Assembly: GCA_004026145.2 (NCBI GenBank)
Contig: CP034985.2
Coordinates: 13,033,424-13,097,423 of the forward strand
Reading direction: 5' to 3'
Length of the DNA: 64,000 bases
From: Takifugu bimaculatus
Lineage: Eukaryota; Chordata; Actinopteri; Tetraodontiformes; Tetraodontidae
Part shown: in pieces, positions 12,909-25,319 of the stretch
Numbering within the stretch: the stretch's first letter is position 1
How the letters are laid out: every line of letters begins with the position of its first letter
The notes under the pieces: model-generated
Told to the model about the DNA's origin: nothing
Databases searched by the model: none
What the model saw: the letters and a program-made list of their open reading frames with translations, nothing else
Position numbers and translations under genes: made by a program

Positions 12909-12937
12909 GTCCTGAGTTACCGAGCAGCAGCCTTTAC

Positions 12938-13440
12938 CTTTGCCGAGCCTTTCTCCGTTCCACAGCCCGCCGGAGCGATCAAGTTCCCCCCCGTGAGTGT
13001 CCGGATCCCCCCGCCTGAAGGCAGAACTGCTGTGAGCCCAGCGGGTCTTCGGAACAGCATATTCCCCCGCATGGGTCCCCGCGCACGGCTCTGGCTGTGT
13101 CCGCGCCGCTGTCCTCCACTTTTTCCAAAACCAAAAAAAAAATTCCAGCTCAAAAGCCAAAAAAAAAAAAAAAAAGTCCCTCCGTCAGCGACTCAGGCGC
13201 CTCCTGCTGTAACTCACTTCAGCGCAGCCGCGTCCGACAGACCCGCTTCTCCTCGTGCGCGCACGCTCCGAACGCTGGCGACGCCTGATCCGCACCGGGC
13301 CATGACGGCAGCCGCGTCCGCCCCGAAGCGCTCCTCCGCCGGGGAGCGCAAAGTTTCCTCTCCGAGACCGCAGCGCAGAGCCGGAGCGAGAGCTGCTGCC
13401 TGCGATGCTTCAGCTGATAGTGCGACGTGTGCGTGCGCGC
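12938..13440 (-). promoter_or_regulatory. CpG-rich block: candidate FLRT2 promoter and 5' exon
   Basis: This block is visibly rich in CpG and GC and lies 2.3 kb upstream of the FLRT2 acceptor in the correct orientation. On the minus strand a plausible 5' splice site, GGCAAAG|GTAAAG, falls at 12938/12937. A non-coding first exon ending here would splice to the acceptor at 10639. The real first exon could be far away, since FLRT2 first introns can be very long in other vertebrates. No TATA box is evident. Confidence 0.25.
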
Positions 13441-13442
13441 TC

Positions 13443-13524
13443 GCCCCCTCCCTCCCTCACTCTCTCCCTCTCTCTCTCCCTCTCTCTCTCTCCCTCTCCC
13501 TCCCTCTGTCCCCCCTCCCTCCTC
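13443..13524. repeat. CT-rich (TCTCC/CTCTC) low-complexity tract
   Basis: Polypyrimidine tract made of TCTC, CCCTC and similar units on the plus strand. It sits at the edge of the CpG-rich block. Confidence 0.9.
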
Positions 13525-15891
13525 AGAATAAAGAATGCATCTCCTCCAGCAGCTCCGTCATGGCTCGGAGCCACAGAACCTCCCTCACTCTGCAGAAACT
13601 CTGGGTCTCTCGGAACACGGCACCTCCTCACCCAGATCGGCCTTTTCCTTCCCAAATCCTGGAATCCTCCTGGAAAAAGCGCACAGCTGGTGCTGAATGT
13701 GTGGCGGGGGCGGGGGTTGATGACCCCCCCCCCTCCCCTTTATGTCTTGTTTTCTTTTGCTTTAATCAAAGCTCGAGCCTGATGACTGCGGTCGTCGTGG
13801 AAACGTGAGCTCAAACACCCAAAGGGTTGAACTTTACAGGATCCCACCGATCCTGGAACAGCTGGGCTGATGACGGGAGGCGTCGGTGCCGGTCCGGCTC
13901 GGTTCTGCTGGCATCCTGCTGCTCCACTTTACAGGCCTGAACTGGGAATAATAAAGAAAGCAGAGCTGCATGTTTGGGCGCAGCCGGGGCCGGCGGGGTC
14001 AGAGGTCGGGTTCTGAAGCCTTGTCCTTCGTGTTCCGGCTTCCAGCGGGACCGTAACTGGGCCGCAGCTCACAGAAACGGATGATTCCGGTGGTTTTCTC
14101 GCAGCTCCGCGCTGCGATCGGAGCTGGATCCGGGGTATCCGTCACTCCGGCCCGGCCCACCAGCACCTGGTACCAGCGGATACACCGGAGATGATTGATG
14201 GTTCTGGTGCGTCAGAGGCTGCGTCCATCAGGCAGCCAAACGGGCTCACACAAGTTCCCTCACAATGCAGGAATGGGTCAAACGGAAGGCTCGGTCCAGA
14301 CGGAGCCGCTCCAGTGGGCTCCAGACAGGTTCTGAACGGGACGGGACGGGCTCCAGACCCCCCCAGGAACCCCCTGGACCCTGACCAGCATCACCAGTGG
14401 TTTATAACAGGATGGAGAACCAACTGACCTTGATGTCAGTGCCCCCCCACCTTGTCTGCTCTGTTGCCCTTTGACCTCCTGTGACCCTCCTGTGACCCCC
14501 CACTGCCCCCTCCCCCACCCACCGCGTCACCGTCACCTGTCTGGCAGTGGATGGAACCAGAGTCCAACCCGCTGCTCTTCATTCCATCCATCGGACTTTT
14601 GTCCCCAGAGGAGGTGGAACATCATATGGGAACCCCCCCCCCCCCCCCATCTCTGGCGTGGCGTGTTTACTCTACGCGCTCGTGCGCCTCGATAACGCCG
14701 CAGATAGGCATCAAAGCGCCACCCGCGCGCCCCCCACTGGGCCTCAGACGGCGTGAAAAGACGGCGGGAGCGAGGAGGAGGGAATAGTGCCTCCGTGTCT
14801 GTTTATCCCGGGGTTGTATCCGTGTCCATCCCAGGAGACGTCATTAGCTTATCACATTCCTGCAGGAATTTACACGGACCGCCCAAAAAAGGTAAAAACA
14901 CGGACCCCAGGACCCCCCCCCCCCATCCCCCCCCAGCTCCAGGCCTCAAAGACAAATATGCTGATAATGTTTACAGCGGCGGATCGATGCTTCCATTAAT
15001 TTCCGAGGCTGTGATCACGTCGCCCCGTTGATTATCCATCTACATGCATCTCTGTCTCAGCGGGACCCCCGGGAGCCAACGGTGGAGGAGGAGAAGTGAC
15101 GGAGCAGAAAACCTCTGCTGGAATTGGACCGATCCACTCCAGTAGCTGTGGGGGGGCCCCCGCTACGATGGCCCGTCCGGGCTGGCGCGTCCTCTCCCGT
15201 CCGTCCTGTCCCCAGGACGTCGGAGACGCTGGGTGGAGGTGGACGGCGTGGACACCTCTGGGCGAGCGGCGTCTCCGCCTGAATGCTGCCCTGTTGCCAA
15301 CGGCGGGCTGTATAAACACGGAGCTGACAACAAGCGAGGCCCTGTAGTAGCTGGGGGTGGGGGAGGGGCACAGGGGGGGGGGGGGGGTCCTGTTTGGGGC
15401 AGGAGGAGGGACGAGTGGATTCCCGGAGTTTATAACACGAGGCTTCTGCGTCGCCTCTGGAAGCGTGAATTCTGCCGCTCCTCTCTCTCCTCCAGCACGG
15501 CGGGAAAACGGTCCGGTTTGATATTTTCCTTTAAATTTCCCTAAAATTCACTCACGGCTCTGCCGTTTGCTCCGGGAGGATGCAGGAAGGGCGTAGAAAC
15601 ATCACATATCTGCTGGGCCTCCGCTAGGTTGCTAGCTTGCTCCTTTCCACAGACCGGCGGCTACGCTAGCCTTCCTAACCCTGCCTGCTGTGGTCACCTG
15701 ACACCCTTTTGTTTTCTGAACTAACTCTGTTAGATTTTCCATATTTATGATCACGTACGAACAAACTAACGAAATCAGCATCAACAGCACAAGTTAGCGA
15801 AACCACGGCTCTGGTGACACCTGGCCAGGCCACGTTAGCAGCTGCTGTCAAGCTTAAGTTTGGAGTTCACATCTTTGTCTTTGTTGGTTCA

Positions 15892-15952
15892 CCCCCCCCC
15901 CCCCCCCCCCCCCCCCCGCCACCACCACCACCACCACCACCACCACCACCAC
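15892..15952. repeat. C26 tract followed by (CCA)n array
   Basis: A run of 26 C residues is followed directly by about 11 CCA/ACC trinucleotides. The compound repeat is strongly strand-asymmetric. Confidence 0.95.
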
Positions 15953-17019
15953 ATCGACACCTGTCACCTGTGTCTTCGTTGCTCCGCCCCCTTCCCTGTT
16001 TACCCAAAGCTTAAACTTCCTCCTCCTGCTTTTTGTACCGGATTTTCTAGCACAAACATGCTAGATCAGAGATTAGCCGCACCCTCCCGGAGCGCGCCTT
16101 CAACTCAAACGTGTCGCCTCATCCGATACAAATGTGCCACCTTTTTTTTTGTGTCCGAATGATGTTTTTCCCGTTTAAAGCGACGTGCACAGATGCCGTG
16201 AGCGGGCCAGCTGGAAAACAGCCGTTTAGCATAAAAGGGAAAAGGACCCGTGAGACAGGAACTTAGAGCAGGACCGTAGACGGTTGCCAGGACGACGCAG
16301 GTCATGCCAAAGATGGCCTGATCCCACCTTCAATCCCAGCAGCTTTCCTTTTGTTTGAACTCACATCTGGGCTGAATTTCCCACTCCGAGCCGGTGACGG
16401 CGGTCCGCAGCCCCTCCCGCATCCCAACGTAAACAGAAGCGGTGGACGTCCATTTGTCTCCGAGCTCAAACATCCTCCGTCGCAGTATCCCGACGGATAC
16501 CGCGGAACGTCACGTTTCGCCCGCGTCGGCGGTTCCGCTGGGACCGCTGAGCGCCAGAATTCCCAACAACGCGGAGCCGTTCTTCAGAGAAGAAGATGCA
16601 CTTCAGCGTCGAGCGGGAGCCAGGCCATCCCAACACGCTAGCGGCACGGGACGGAGCGGCGGGATTGGCCGGCAGTTGTCAGGGCAACATCAAAACCAAA
16701 CGTTGGACATCAAAGGCAGATCCGTTGGGACGGTTTTGGAAAACCAAAGTTGTCGGGCCCTCTGCGAAATGTTCCCCGTCGGGTTCCGCGCCCCCGAAAA
16801 CACGGCCGGTGCCTCCCCGGACGCGTCTCTGTCCCGGGAACGGCGAGGGAGCGCTAGCTTTAGAAACATCAAAGCAATAGCTGGAGAAAAAGGCAGAAAG
16901 GGGACGGCAGCCTGCACAGTGAAGCCTGGACGTGTCTCCAGCGTCCAGCTGTGGGCAGCTGCTTGAGTCCCCCCCCCCCCCCCACCTAATTAGCTGGAAC
17001 CCCGGCGGCCCCTCGCCGT

Positions 17020-17400
17020 TCGTTTGCTTCTGACAGCTGATTTATTATTGCGTGATTTGAAATTAGCGCAGCGCGAAGAGCCTCTCATAACAATTTACAC
17101 TCTCTTGACCTGGGACGCTCGTTAATTATTGGATTAGAATTAGAGGGAGGGTTGGACCCGTGTCCTCCCGCTCCGTGATGGCTGCTTTGTTTACCGGGAT
17201 TCCTGCTCACGCCGGAGCGCCGTGCTTATTAATATTGTCTGTTTTTGAGGGAAGGTCGTTCCTCTCTTCATTCCCGTTAATCCTCTCGTGTCCCCACTTC
17301 AAACATTTAATACTCGGCCGATCTTTACTCCTCCTGGAAGCTCTTTAATTGCCTGGGAAGCCGAGAGGCGTGATGGCGGCCCAGGAGGCTCCTGTTATCC
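17020..17400. other. Candidate conserved non-coding element
   Basis: A repeat-free AT-richer block with several homeodomain-type words: TTATTATTG, CTCGTTAATTATTGG, GATTAGAATTAG and CTTATTAATATTG. It stands out from the GC-rich surroundings. Conservation is inferred from appearance only. Confidence 0.3.
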
Positions 17401-18412
17401 TGACAAATCCTGCCGGTGCTGAATTTGGGTGGATCCCGATTACATCAGAGTCCAGGTGAGACGACGCTCTGCTCCGAAACATCATGATGCTGCTCAGCAG
17501 GACGGGCTAATGCTTCGCCATCTTTGCCTTCAGGAGCCGTGATTTAATATCGGACTTGTTTCTCCGTGAGTTTACGGTTCGAGTTCTTTTTTCGGAAGAG
17601 CGTGGAATTCTGGAATTCCTTGTTTGGGATTTGTTTAATAGAGTTCAGAGCAATAATATCCTTAATTACGTCAGAAATGCTGGTGAAGAGATGCTAGTTG
17701 AGAGCGTTAGCCTGGATATTGTCTGTCTGACTATTGAATCTCTGAGAGTTGATGCTTTTAGCTTTAGCTTCCACAGACCTGCTGCAGTCTTTACGCCCAT
17801 AAGGTCGTTAGCGGGTCGAGCCGCGACCTTGTGACCTTAGCCGCCCTGTGTCAGAAGGGCCGTTAGCGGTCGAGCGGTCATCAGTTTAGGCCTGAGGAGG
17901 CCTCAGAGCGACTGTTAGCAGCCGGGTGACCTTTAGAAAAGTGTCCACCAGCGCGTGACCGGAGTCGTTCCCAACAGGGTACTTTGGGGATCGGGGTAGT
18001 TTTTCCCTCTCCCAGACCACCTCAGAGGACGCTGGGACGGGCGGCGTTGCTCCCCCTCTCATGGTGGGAGGGGCCCCACCGTGGCGAGATGAACTGAAGC
18101 GACCGTCTCTGGGGTGAGGAACGACGCTAAGGTGGCTAAACGGAGGCGTTCCCTGTGGGATTCATGACTTCTGCTCGCGCTTCTTCATCTGTCTCCCGCC
18201 AGCTCAACGCTCTCACCTCGGACGATTAATCCCATCCATGGAATTCCGCCTCACCTGTCGCTGACGCCCCCCCAGCAGGAAGAAAAATGCACCCTGAATT
18301 TGGTCTTTATAAGATATTAATAAGACCGAGGGCCAGAATAAAAGAAGCACTCAAAGAAGCGGACGGAAGGAAACGCCGCCAGCGGCCTAGCACAGCCTCC
18401 TGCTCATTGCTA

Positions 18413-18724
18413 GCATGCTAAGCTGTAGGCTGCATGCTAACCTGTCGGCTGCATGCTAACCTGTAGGCTGCATGCTAACCTGTAGGCTGCATGCTAAACT
18501 GTAGGCTGCATGCTAATCTGTCGGCTGCATGCTAACCTGTCGGCTGCATGCTAATCTGTCGGCTGCATGCTAACCTGTAGGCTGCATGCTAACCTGTCGG
18601 CTGCATGCTAACCTGTCGGCTGCATGCTAATCTGTCGGCTGCATGCTAACCTGTCGGCTGCATGCTAACCTGTCGGCTGCATGCTAACCTGTCGGCTGCA
18701 TGCTAATCTGTCGGCTGCATGTAA
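18413..18724. repeat. 19-bp minisatellite, about 16 copies
   Basis: Tandem units of consensus CTGCATGCTAACCTGTCGG, with variants at a few positions (AAC to AAT, CGG to AGG). Each unit contains the palindrome GCATGC. The array is followed by ordinary unique DNA. Confidence 0.95.
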
Positions 18725-19909
18725 CAAGTGTGATCCCAGAGGGGAACTTGAATGTTTCCACTAATGTCCTGTCAAACCAAACTGAGATATCCGAGAATGT
18801 TCCGAGGTTTTCCCTGTCAGATGGAATTCTGGAGCTGAGGACAAACGAGCCATGAGCTAACACTGGATAAATAAATATCTGAAGCAGCCTCCCAGCTAAG
18901 GAGGATGCGGCGTTCCTCAAGAGCGTGTACTCGGCCCCTCTTATCCTCGGGTCGATCGGCGTGTACGCGGTCGGCCCCTGATTGCTGGGCCGGAGCCGCC
19001 TGTGGACCAGGTCCGATGTGGATTTCATTGCCCGTGGGGATGATTCCTTTTTGTCTCAACCCTTCCGGATTGTCGCTTCCCATTTAGGTTCTGACCTTTT
19101 AAGCAGCGGTGCTGATGGGAAACACGCTGCACTGGTGATCCCAGACTGGTCCGATCAGCTCCATCTGGAGGGGCCGACCGGCCCACCTGCTTTTCATTAC
19201 ACCCGACCTCCTCGTGTCGGGCCTGGCGTTCCGGCGTTCCGGCGCCTTTGGGTGCCGCGTCACGTGTTGGCTGATTAATGGGGGGTCCTGCTGGTGTCCC
19301 GGGATGATCCCTGCTGTCAGGCTGGGGGGCCGAGCGAGACGCCTGCGCTGACACGGCCAGCTTCCGCAGGTGCTCCTGCTGCCCCCGTGGAACCTCCCTG
19401 ACCCCCCCCCCCATCACGACCCTGGCTGTCTCTAAACAGGCGCGGCTCCACCTCACCGCCGCCGCCCTGGAGGCGAGGAACAATCGTTGGCACATGTGTG
19501 AAAACAAGCCGTCAGGAGGAATGGCAGGAATTCCCCCGCTCCCAGGAAGAGCTGGCAGGTATTTCTCATGACTATCTGCTTTCCCCGGAGTATCGGGTGT
19601 CTCCGGGGAGAGTCTCAAAAATGCCTCGGAAAAGTGGCAGGAATGCCGAGGAGGCACATGGAAGCATTTTAGAGGAGCCGACATCGCTCAGCGTCCTCCC
19701 CGTATCTCTGGCAGGAGAGCGTTAACACATGTTCGGTCCCCGGCCCCTCCCCCGCGCGCACGTGTACGTACGCGCGCGCGTGTGTTGGTGTCACAGCGGG
19801 GGTTGTGCAGGAATACGCCCCTGGGAATCTGACGCTGGCCGAGCTTCAGCTCTGCTGATACCTCAACAAGAAGAACTTGTTCTTATCAATGGGAGGCTTT
19901 ATTTCTGCT

Positions 19910-19911
<2 letters not shown>
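18725..19911. other. Gene-free interval
   Basis: Unique DNA of mixed GC content. The minus strand stays open across 19684-19025 without a recognisable domain. A purine/pyrimidine-alternating CG/CA/TA stretch lies near 19753-19787. Confidence 0.4.
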
Positions 19912-19952
<41 letters not shown>

Positions 19953-19956
19953 CACA

Positions 19957-19987
<31 letters not shown>
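19912..19987. repeat. (CA)n microsatellite with CG interruptions
   Basis: About 38 CA units, interrupted by CG dinucleotides. Confidence 0.95.
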
Positions 19988-20110
19988 TGGTGGCCTGCAG
20001 ACAGACACAGTAGCAGCATGGTGGTTCAACACAGCCCTGATATCAATAATGTCGCACACCTGCGGAATAACAAACAGACGAGCGCCTGTTGGTGCAGCAG
20101 CTCTGAGGAG

Positions 20111-20157
<47 letters not shown>

Positions 20158-20158
20158 C
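20111..20158. repeat. (CCAGAA)n hexanucleotide repeat
   Basis: About eight copies of the hexamer CCAGAA. Confidence 0.95.
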
Positions 20159-21092
20159 CAGAGCCATCCCGCCGGTGCTGCCTGCTGGTAGCATGTTTGA
20201 CGCCGTCGCTGTAGCTGCTACATGCTAACCTCTCCTCACTCTTTCCAGATTCCGGCGCCTCCGTCGACAGAAACGGACCACGGATTTTCTTCCTGCCCTG
20301 TTAGCGACCGCGGCTCCCTTTAGCTTCCCCCAACAGTAGCGCGTCTGCTCTGTGTTGTCAACAACAGCTAGCTCAATGCTAGCTGATGGATATTAGCAGC
20401 GGTGCCAGAAAGAGGAGCCTACAGCGTTCCCGAAAACTGTGGTCCGTGGTGAGTTCAGCTCCTCAAACAGGAAGGATGACGATGGCGTGCGGACAGAAGC
20501 GGAAGTGAAACAACATTTTCTGGCCAGAGTTCAACATCTGGGGGCTAAAACTTCCTTTTCTGCAGCAGTCAGCTGATGTCAGCGAGCGTGGCGCCCACGA
20601 TGACCCCGTGTGACGGTAGCCGCGGTAACGTCATACGGCTGAGGAGGAGGAGGAGCCGGGACGGAAGTGTGACATCATCAAGGCTGATGAAAGGACAGCG
20701 AAGAGACGCCCGTCTCTCCGGAACGCCGGCGTTTAGCTGCCTCAGTCAGGCCGGACAAAGAGCCGGGGACGACGGCGGCGTAGCTCACACTCACGTGTCG
20801 GCGAGGAGGCGGCTGGAGCAGTTGCCTCGGCAGATCCGAGTCCTGTAATCCAGGAGTTAGCGATGGATTAGGCCAGACATTTCCCAGCAGGCGTCCCGTC
20901 TCGGGGAGGTTCGGAACCGCAGTTGTTGCGGCGGAAAACTCGACGCCGCGATTCTGTTTTAGGACGCGAGTTTAGTCCGTTGGAGTGACAGACGTCACGC
21001 TGACGTGCGCGGCGTTAGCGGGTAGAAAGACAGCGATGAAATGCTAAGATACCAGCTGGGTTACTCACAGGAAGCTGAAGCTAAAGAGGGCG

Positions 21093-21153
21093 CGCAGGTG
21101 AGTCACGCAGGTGAGTCGCACAGGTGAGTCGCGCAGGTGAGTCGCACAGGTGA
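21093..21153 (+). repeat. 13-bp tandem repeat carrying CAGGTGAGT
   Basis: About 4.5 units of CGCAGGTGAGTCG with CGC/CAC alternation. Each full unit contains CAG|GTGAGT, the consensus vertebrate 5' splice site, and a CAGGTG E-box. Confidence 0.9.
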
Positions 21154-22987
21154 CAACACATCTTTGCAGACACAAGGATGATCTGTAGCACTGAAGCTAA
21201 CTGAGAAAAATAAGCTAGCTCCTGCTTTAGCTCTGGGTTTTGGGGGAAAGCTTGTTTTTAATGACCCTCGGAGTGAGCTAGCTTAAACGTGCCTTTATTT
21301 TTGTGTGCGATCTTGTGACAAAACATTTTTTTAATTCACACTCGCGCTAATTATGAAACAGCCCTCGTCCACTTTGCTAATATTAGCCCACTTTTAGTAA
21401 TAAAGCGCAGGTGGCGCGTCAAGCTTTCCTGACACTTCAGAGATCTCTGAGCTAACTTTAGCGCGTCAACACGTTTAAAAGTGTCGGTTTGAAACTTTAC
21501 ACTAATCCAACTAATCCGAACAGGTTCGCTGGGTAATTGAATCACCGCCGCCCGTTTTTGGCGTTGGCGCCGTAGCACACGCCACCCGTGAGTCACAGTC
21601 ACACGGCAACAACGCGACGGGCAGAATAAGTTCACGCTGAGGCTGCGATTGTTGGCGGTCGTGAGAGCTGCCATGTGACTCCTGACAAACCAAACAGCCC
21701 AACTCCTGTCCGGGGAGAGTAAACAAATAAATAAACATCTGTTGTTTTTGTTTGTCTGACTTTGACGGCTAAAGACCAAACTGGAAATGTTCAGTTAAAT
21801 AACGACTGTAATGTGACGATGAGTAAGCTAGCTTAGCTCAACTGCTGTTGCTACTGTTGCTAACACCTGTTTCATAAATTCTCTTGAAAAGTTTGTCTTT
21901 AGCTGGTGAGCAATCGTCAGCTGTCAGTCGGCTGTTTGACTTTTATTAAATATTAAATCCCGTCAGCGTGGTGGTTTTATTTTGAAAGGCGGTTTGAAGA
22001 CGGCGCTGCTGTTCTGGAACGCCGCAGAGTTCTGCTGTCAGTCAAGCGTCTGTGGCGGCCCGACGTCTCTGCCTCAGACCTCCTCGTGTCTCCGTAGCTG
22101 CTCCTGACAGCTGTTCCACCTTCGCTCGCGCTCGCGCGTCTTCACAGGTCGGTTTTATCCCGATGAGCTGTTAGCGGACACGGCGGGATGCTATTGAGGA
22201 GTGCTACCGAGCAGCAGAAGACATACGCTAAATGAGCTGGTTGTTGGCTAGTTATAAAAGTTATCTACATGCTAGTTGCACCAGGCCTGAGCTAGCATTG
22301 CAGGCACTGGGTAGCTACAGAGAGTTAGCAAGATTTTTAGCCAGATTTGGTGTGTTAGCAATTACACGGTAGAGGCTAACTGAGTAGGTTAATGGTGGTC
22401 GGATGTTTTAGACGTTAGCAAGGAGAGGAATAACGTTAGCTCGAACCGCTCTCTTGTCTATATGCATTTATTCCGGTGAGAATCTCACGTGTCATCATCC
22501 TCATTCACGCAGAACCATATTTAGCCTACGTTTATTATCACGTTAGCTGTTAGCACCGGGATGGTTGTCAAGGTAATTGACGGGAGCCAGAGATAAAGGA
22601 GCTACATTCCTCAGATCTGAGCGCTCGTGTCAAACCGTGTTTACATCAGCGGACGCCGTAAAACGCTCCTGTCCCACGCAGGACGGCGGGCAGCAAACGC
22701 CACACGATGTTACGTTAGCATCAATTAGAACGCTCGCAGTCGCGCGGCGCTAAAGCTGGACGCCAGAGAGAAATGAAGATTAACGCAAAGGTCAGCTCCT
22801 CCGTTTGGCCCTTTATCCTGCCTCAGATCTTAAAGTGGTTACAATTCCGGATCTATTACTCTCACAGGGGGGGGGGGCTGCACTGGGGCCACAAACAGGC
22901 CCGAGCGGCCCTGGACGAGGGTGTGGCGTTGGGGTGCCAAGGCGCTGCCGGAGGACTTAACCCCTGTTGTTTCTGAGCTCGAATGTA

Positions 22988-23060
22988 ACACACACACACA
23001 CGCACGCACACACACGCACACGCACACACACACACACACACACTCTCTCTCTCTCTCTCT
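22988..23060. repeat. (CA)n-(CT)n compound microsatellite
   Basis: A CA array with CG interruptions, followed immediately by about nine CT units. Confidence 0.95.
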
Positions 23061-25277
23061 GCATTTCACCAAAGCGTTCCCAATTCCAGTAGATCCCCCC
23101 CCGGAAGGCCGCCGTCGTTTGTCTCCCCTAAATGAGGCCGCTTCGTGGAAGCTTTGCCGACTTTAGTGGCTATTATTATTCCCGTTATTCCCGTCCTGGC
23201 CTTCGGCTTTTTAAGGAAACGACTCCCCCCCTTTCGGGAAATCAGGAATCCGTGCTTGAGAGATTGATTAAAAAACGCCGACATTGGGAATGACGACAGC
23301 CACAGCAGCTTTGATGCCCCCGGCTGCTTTTTCCCGCCGCTCCGATGCTAAGCTAATACGCAGCGGTGCAGATGGGGGTCAGCTAACGGGAGCGCTGCCG
23401 TCTCCCCTCTCTGCTGTGGAAAACGCTCGTCTTTCCCGAGGACTCGGCTACAGAAGCTCATAAACCCAGATGATGGACGGCGCTGCCCCTCAGGCCGCAC
23501 AAGGAATCCTGGGAAAAGGGAACGGAATCAAGCAGCAGATGTGGCTGAAGTCATTTGGCAGGAGGCTGCGAGGGTCTTAATTAATGTTGCCGTGACGACC
23601 AGACACTTTGATGGCAGACGTTGAAGAATAACCAAATCCACGCTGCAGTCTTCGCATCTGGAATACTTTTCTTTGTTCTTTGTGTTCCCGCTCCACACAG
23701 AAAAACAGCAGAATTCCGAGTCCACGTCTCCGGGAACCGATCCGAACGTCCAAGGCCAAAACAAATGGACCTGCTCCGTGGATCGGTGCTGAGATGGCTG
23801 AAACTGAAGCCGGAGCGGGGTCGTTCCCAAACGGATCCTCGCTTTTGACTGGCCCCAGGAATGGAAAACACCGTCAGGTTCCAGGATCTGTCCTTCAGTG
23901 CGTCCACGCCCCCGGGGGGGCCGCGGAAAATGTCAAACAACAGCTACACCGCCACGTTCTGTCCCTTCACCGCTCCGCGGAGAGAAAGGAGGAAAACCGG
24001 CAGCTTCGGTTCAGGAGGCAGCGCTTCCCGGGACCTGGAGCTCCGTCTGAAATGCCTGACCTGGGTTCATAGCAAGACTCGCCCCGATCGGGCCCACGCT
24101 CCCAAGCATTCGCTCCCCGGAGCACCGGGTGCAGCCGGATAAAGAGAACATTCCCCGACCCTCAAGTGGGAATGCAGACGGTGTCAAAACACGGCGTCCC
24201 GATTCTGCTGCAGGACATCTGGTCTCGTCCGGGCTCAAGCTCCCGTGATTCCGTGACATTCCCTGGTGTTCTGCTCTTCATCCGGACCCAGACGCTAACA
24301 TCGCTAACGCTAACGCCTGAAAACGCAAATGTCCCGCGGGGAGACGAGCGCCGCTCTACTTCCCGGGAGAAGCGGCGGGTTGGCGTCTGTTCCGAGAGCC
24401 TCAGGAGGACGGACCTGGACAACAGGACTCCTTTGGTTCCCTCTTGTTTGGACTCGGAGATCTCGTCTGTTTGCTTCCGTCCTCGCTGATCAAAAGTCTT
24501 CCGCGTCCCCCGTCTTCTCCGGCGCCCGTCTCGTCTCCGTGGACGCGGAGGCTGCCTCCGCCACTCCGCCTGTTTGATGTCGGATCCTCAAACAGACGCT
24601 CTCAGGGACACGGAATTGTGTCTCTTTTGTTCCCGAATTCACACGGGCATCGTTTGCAAAAGCCAATTCCGTTTCCTGTTATAGAAGCTAGCTTCAAAGG
24701 CTAGCTATGCTAGTCGGAAAACAATCTCCGCCCAGCCAGGTTGGGGGGGGGGGGTTGATTCACACGGCAAAATTCCTGCCGCCCTCGTGTTGGCAAAATA
24801 AATGTTGAAGGAAAGTATCAAACACGGCTAATTAGCGTAGCTTAAGCTAAGCCGTTTTTGCCGCCTGTGTAAACAGGCGGTAAAGTGGCGGCCTGGAGGA
24901 TCAGCAGCCTTTTGTCCGTGAGCGGCGTTGTTGGTTCTGCTGCTACAGGTTGTGTACACCAGACTTTTCACCGCCTGATCAAAGGATTCCAGCTAGTCTG
25001 AGTTAAGCTACGGATCCGAGCTAGCGTAGCCGCGGGTAGCGTTCCGAATGTCTATTTTGAGCACATTGTGGAGCCTCCTGAGATGTTTCGGCGTCTTTAA
25101 ATGACTCCGAACATCAAAGTTCTTTCCACGTTCCTCCTGTGAGTGCAGGAACTTCCTGGAGATTCCTGAAGCGACCACAACAGAGACGGATCCGACAGAA
25201 CTGTGGATACACGGAAATGAGATTTACGAGCTTCACGTCTGGAGTCGGACTCGTAAACCCCGATGATACGTGCGCAC

Positions 25278-25283
25278 GTGTGT

Positions 25284-25314
<31 letters not shown>

Positions 25315-25319
25315 GGGGG
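25278..25319. repeat. (GT)n followed by G22
   Basis: About 10 GT units run directly into a G homopolymer of about 22. Confidence 0.95.

Larger units (their letters stand above)
10672..12937. other. Non-coding DNA upstream of the FLRT2 coding exon (intron)
   Basis: This is probably the proximal FLRT2 intron. I see no supported gene. It contains a (CA)13 array at 11746-11771, short A, T and G homopolymers (about 11350, 12126 and 12247), and a C17 tract at 12892-12908. Confidence 0.5.
13525..18412. other. Gene-free interval with GC-rich patches
   Basis: No supported gene. It holds C-tracts at 14633-14648, 15892-15917 and 16969-16983, a CAC trinucleotide array at 15919-15952, and an AT-richer, repeat-free block at about 17020-17400 that looks like a conserved non-coding element. 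Long open frames at 12855-13808 and 16442-16966 are GC-rich, low in complexity and without recognisable domains. Confidence 0.45.

Noticed and set aside
12855..13808. 317-codon plus-strand open frame
   Set aside because: It runs through a C17 tract, poly(A) runs and a CT repeat, has no domain or splice context, and reflects low-complexity GC-rich DNA.
19025..19684. 219-codon minus-strand open frame
   Set aside because: Composition is unlike a typical protein, no domain is recognisable, and it overlaps other equally long open frames.
23861..24142. 93-codon open frame with good Kozak context
   Set aside because: No domain, no splice partners, and in a GC-rich stretch where open frames are common on both strands.
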